Of a stretch of DNA of 64,000 bases, positions 61,352-64,000 are shown piece by piece. Origin of the DNA: Bradyrhizobium sp. WSM3983. Its GTDB lineage: Bacteria > Pseudomonadota > Alphaproteobacteria > Rhizobiales > Xanthobacteraceae. The stretch is taken from positions 62,001-126,000 of the forward strand of contig NZ_AXAY01000023.1 of NCBI RefSeq assembly GCF_000473045.1, in the 5' to 3' direction. Within the stretch, counting starts at the first letter, position 1, and each line of letters begins with the position of its first letter. The position numbers and the translations under genes are program-made. Under the pieces are notes generated by a model. The model worked only from the letters and a program-made list of their open reading frames with translations, did not search any database and had not been told where the DNA came from.

Positions 61352-62179
61352 ATGATTCCCAATGGTTCGCTTCAGCAGCGCGCAAAGCTGCTATGGCGTG
61401 GTGGAAACCCGACACTTTCATCGAGATGTGTGGCCGAAGAGAGGGCGATTGCTCTGACTTTCGGGGGATCCACCAACGCGGTGATGATGGCTACGCCGGC
61501 CGACCTGGAGGATTTCGGATTTGGTTTTGCCCTGACCGAAGGGATTATCCAGCACGTGGACGAGATTACCAGCATCGAGATCGTGCAGGGCAGCCTCGGG
61601 ATCGAGGTCCAGATGTGGCTCGACGGATGTCGGGCGGACGCGCTCACCGCGCGTCGCCGGGCCATGACCGGCCCGGTTGGCTGCGGATTGTGCGGGATCG
61701 AAAGCCTGGAGCAGGCCTGTCCGGCGCCACCGCGTGTATCAAGCATGGTGACCCTTCGCTCGCGCGACCTGTTGCATGCCATGAGCGCGCTCGCACCCTT
61801 GCAGGAGCTCAATGAGAAGACACGTGGCGTGCACGCCGCGGCCTTCTGGCAACCGCAGAAGGGCATAGCACTGGTGCGGGAGGATGTCGGCCGTCACAAC
61901 GCGCTCGACAAGCTCGCCGGTGCGCTCATGCGGGAGAACTTAGCCCGGACAGGCGGTGCGATCCTCCTGACGAGCCGCGTGTCGGTCGAGATGGTTCAAA
62001 AGACCGCGCGAATCGGCGCTCCGGTCCTCGTCGCGGTCTCGGCGCCGACCTCGCTCGCGATCGAGACGGCCGATCGGGCTGGCATCACGCTGATCGCAGT
62101 TGCCCGCGCGGATGGATATGAGATCTTCACCCACCCCGACCGCCTCGTCTTCTCGGATTGTCCGACCATCGCCACGTGA
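61352..62179 (+). CDS. fdhD: Formate dehydrogenase sulfurtransferase FdhD
   Basis: 275 residues; AAGGAG precedes the ATG. FdhD transfers sulfur from IscS-type persulfide to the molybdenum cofactor of formate dehydrogenase. The conserved C-x-x-C loop is present (VGCGLCGIES), as are EERAIALTFGGSTNAVMMATPADLEDF, REDVGRHNALDKLAGAL and TSRVSVEMVQKTARIGAPVLVAVSAPTSLAIE. No formate dehydrogenase gene is in the window. It lies 115 bases upstream of cydA on the same strand. Confidence 0.94.
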   Translation: MIPNGSLQQRAKLLWRGGNPTLSSRCVAEERAIALTFGGSTNAVMMATPADLEDFGFGFALTEGIIQHVDEITSIEIVQGSLGIEVQMWLDGCRADALTARRRAMTGPVGCGLCGIESLEQACPAPPRVSSMVTLRSRDLLHAMSALAPLQELNEKTRGVHAAAFWQPQKGIALVREDVGRHNALDKLAGALMRENLARTGGAILLTSRVSVEMVQKTARIGAPVLVAVSAPTSLAIETADRAGITLIAVARADGYEIFTHPDRLVFSDCPTIAT

Positions 62180-62294
62180 AGTCTGCGCGTGCAAATGCGC
62201 AAAATCCATTCGCTCCGGAAAAGAGGGTCTTGGAGCGATCCCCATCTGCACGAAAGCGATCAACGCGAGGCCCGTGAGGGGAAGGATGGCTCAC

Positions 62295-63704
62295 ATGGAT
62301 GCAACGGCGCTTCTGCTGTCGCGGATACAGTTCGGCTTCACCATTTCGTTTCACATCATCTTCCCGGCCTTCACGATCGGTCTTGCGGCCTGGCTGACAG
62401 TCCTCGAAGCAATGCACATGCGAACGGGACGTCCGGTCCATCAGGCACTATTCGAATTCTGGCTCAAGATCTTCGGCGTCGCCTTCGGCATGGGCGTCGT
62501 CTCGGGCGTGGTTATGGGATTCCAGTTCGGGACGAACTGGAGCGTCCTGGCCAAGATGTCCGGGCCGATCCAGGGGCCGTTGCTGTCCTACGAGACGTTC
62601 ACGGCGTTCATGCTAGAGGCCAGCTTCTTCGGAGTCCTCGTGTTCGGACGCAAGCGGGTGCCGCCGTGGTTCTATCTTTTCTCTACCGCGATGGTGTCGC
62701 TCGGGACCACATTGTCCGCCTTCTGGATCATGACCAACAACAGTTGGATGCAGGTACCGGTCGGCTATGTGATCCAGAACGGCGACTTCGTACCGGACGA
62801 CTGGGCCAAGATCATCTTCAATTCGGTCGTATGGTCGCGCTTTCCCCACATGCTGCTGGCCGCTTATCTCACCGGTGCATTCTGTGTCGCCGCGACCGGC
62901 GCATGGTACGTGTTGCGCGGCGACAACTACGCGGAGTCAAGGGTGATGTTGCGGATGGGACTGTTCCTCGCAGCGCTTGTCATCCCCCTCCAGCTCCTGT
63001 TCGGCCATCTGGTCGGCGACTACGTTCACGACTACCAGCCGGCAAAGTTCGCGGCCATCGAGGGGCGCTGGCACGACGAGCAGCCCGCGAGCGAGGTGCT
63101 GATCGGCATTCCGGATCCGGCGACCGAGAGCAACAAATACGAAATCAAGGTGCCGATCCTCGGAAGCCTCATCGCCAGCTCGAGCCTGACCTCGAAAGAA
63201 GTGGGTTTGGCCGATTTCGCGCCGCAGGATCGCCCGCCGGTGCTGATCCCGTTCGTCACGTTCCGCATCATGGTCGGCTGCGGGCTGATCATGCTCGCGC
63301 TCGCTTGGTTTGGGTCCTATCTGAGCATCAAGCGGCGATTGCGCAGAAACCGTGCCATGCTTTGGGCAATCTTCCTCAGCTTTCCGCTTCCGTTCATCGC
63401 TATCCTGACCGGCTGGTATGTTGCCGAGGTGGGACGACAGCCCTGGGCGATTTACGGATTATTGCGGACCGCGGATGCCGTGACGCCGTTCCTGACGGCC
63501 CCGGCCGCGATGACCTCGCTCGTGCTGTTCGGAGCGGTTTATCTCTTCATCTTCTCCTTCGGCACATTCTACATCTACCGGCTCCTGCGCGCCGGTCCGA
63601 CCCGCCTTGTCGCCACGCCACCGCATGGCGCCTCGCCAAATCGTCCGATGTCGCTCGCCGACCAGGACCTTATTCAGTCAGGTTACCGGACTGCAGGAGA
63701 ATAG
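62295..63704 (+). CDS. cydA: Cytochrome bd-type quinol oxidase subunit I (complete, CIO type)
   Basis: 469 residues from the ATG at 62295; AGGGGAAGGA lies at good distance from this ATG and too close to the ATG at 62286, and the paralogue starts at the same residue. Haem-ligand regions FHIIFP and WSRFPHMLLAAY, plus FRIMVGCG, are present, along with VAEVGRQPW. The Q-loop between helices 6 and 7 is short, as in cyanide-insensitive oxidases. cydB follows after 2 bases. The first 225 residues closely match the partial copy at 1-673. Confidence 0.95.
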   Translation: MDATALLLSRIQFGFTISFHIIFPAFTIGLAAWLTVLEAMHMRTGRPVHQALFEFWLKIFGVAFGMGVVSGVVMGFQFGTNWSVLAKMSGPIQGPLLSYETFTAFMLEASFFGVLVFGRKRVPPWFYLFSTAMVSLGTTLSAFWIMTNNSWMQVPVGYVIQNGDFVPDDWAKIIFNSVVWSRFPHMLLAAYLTGAFCVAATGAWYVLRGDNYAESRVMLRMGLFLAALVIPLQLLFGHLVGDYVHDYQPAKFAAIEGRWHDEQPASEVLIGIPDPATESNKYEIKVPILGSLIASSSLTSKEVGLADFAPQDRPPVLIPFVTFRIMVGCGLIMLALAWFGSYLSIKRRLRRNRAMLWAIFLSFPLPFIAILTGWYVAEVGRQPWAIYGLLRTADAVTPFLTAPAAMTSLVLFGAVYLFIFSFGTFYIYRLLRAGPTRLVATPPHGASPNRPMSLADQDLIQSGYRTAGE

Positions 63705-63706
63705 CG

Positions 63707-64000
63707 ATGGTCTTGTTCTGGGTTGCACTTCTCGCCATCAGCATCATGATCTATCTCCTACTAGACGGATTCGATCTGGGCGTTGGCATGTTGTTTGGGA
63801 TCGCTGGTAGCGAGGCGGATCGCGACACGATGCTCGACACCGTAGCGCCGGTCTGGGATGGCAATGAAACCTGGCTCGTCGTCGCCGGCGTGATCCTGTG
63901 GGGCGCGTTCCCGATCGTCTATGCCACGCTGCTGTCGGCGTTCTATTTGCCGGTCATCATCATGCTGCTTGGACTGATCCTGCGCGGTGTTGCCTTCGAA
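63707..64000 (+). CDS. cydB: Cytochrome bd-type quinol oxidase subunit II, N-terminal part (cut by window end)
   Basis: 98 residues from the ATG at 63707 (MVLFWVALLAISIMIYLLLDGFDLGVG), open to the window edge. LLDGFDLGVGML and PVWDGNETWLVVAG are hallmarks of CydB. It starts two bases after the cydA stop, so the two are translated together. Confidence 0.95.
   Translation, partial: MVLFWVALLAISIMIYLLLDGFDLGVGMLFGIAGSEADRDTMLDTVAPVWDGNETWLVVAGVILWGAFPIVYATLLSAFYLPVIIMLLGLILRGVAFE

Noticed and set aside
1..64000. CRISPR array, rRNA operon, insertion sequence
   Set aside because: No regularly spaced repeats, no rRNA sequence and no transposase family were found on either strand.

Overview
The window reads as chromosome from a Bradyrhizobium-like alphaproteobacterium (Rhizobiales). 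It is GC-rich, with many PAS-domain histidine kinases, periplasmic molybdenum hydroxylases, c-type cytochromes and small secreted proteins typical of that group. The assignment is inferred from protein families; no rRNA or other marker gene is present.

Layout. (1) 1-12 kb, redox block: a leftward run encodes an IorAB-like molybdenum hydroxylase, an aldo/keto reductase, pyruvate:quinone oxidoreductase PoxB and the start of a cytochrome bd oxidase subunit I cut by the window edge. Next come a di-haem peroxidase-like cytochrome, an HbpS-like haem-binding protein, a small cytochrome c and a second IorAB-like pair. (2) 12-31.6 kb, signalling block: three small proteins linked by 4-base overlaps, then four large PAS histidine kinases, an AraC regulator, a FixJ-type regulator, two single-domain response regulators, a periplasmic binding protein and a HisKA_2-type kinase. 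One kinase is about 1985 residues and carries a Ser/Thr-kinase-like domain and an AAA ATPase. A 42-base promoter module (ATACCnnRGTAT, 2 bases, TTCTCA, 16 bases, TATCAT) occurs three times here with invariant spacing. Part of the block is a duplicated cassette, with one decayed copy. (3) 31.9-37.5 kb, mobile-element scar: small Bradyrhizobium-type proteins, a twice-frameshifted integrase, a detached 3' part of tRNA-Lys(CTT), an 18-base repeat of that tRNA and a decayed gene. (4) 37.5-48.3 kb: a DoxD-DoxA fusion with a binding protein and a Tat-exported DsrE-like protein, a FetAB-like metal exporter, and an RND efflux pump operon that starts with a low-complexity secreted protein. (5) 48.3-56.1 kb: paoABC periplasmic aldehyde oxidoreductase, a cupin and aldo/keto reductase pair, small secreted proteins and a 3-hydroxyisobutyrate-dehydrogenase-like enzyme. 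(6) 56.5-64 kb: an OmpR/histidine kinase pair, a cytochrome c', a sorbosone-dehydrogenase-like lipoprotein, FdhD, and a second cytochrome bd operon (cydA complete, cydB cut by the right edge).

Common thread: most enzymes oxidise aldehydes, sugars, pyruvate or sulfur compounds at or outside the membrane and would feed electrons to quinone or cytochrome c. Two quinol oxidases lie at the window ends, and a dense set of sensors sits between. The most notable undescribed features are the shared activator/promoter module tying three sensor units into an apparent self-contained regulon, and the giant kinase with a probably inactive Ser/Thr-kinase domain.
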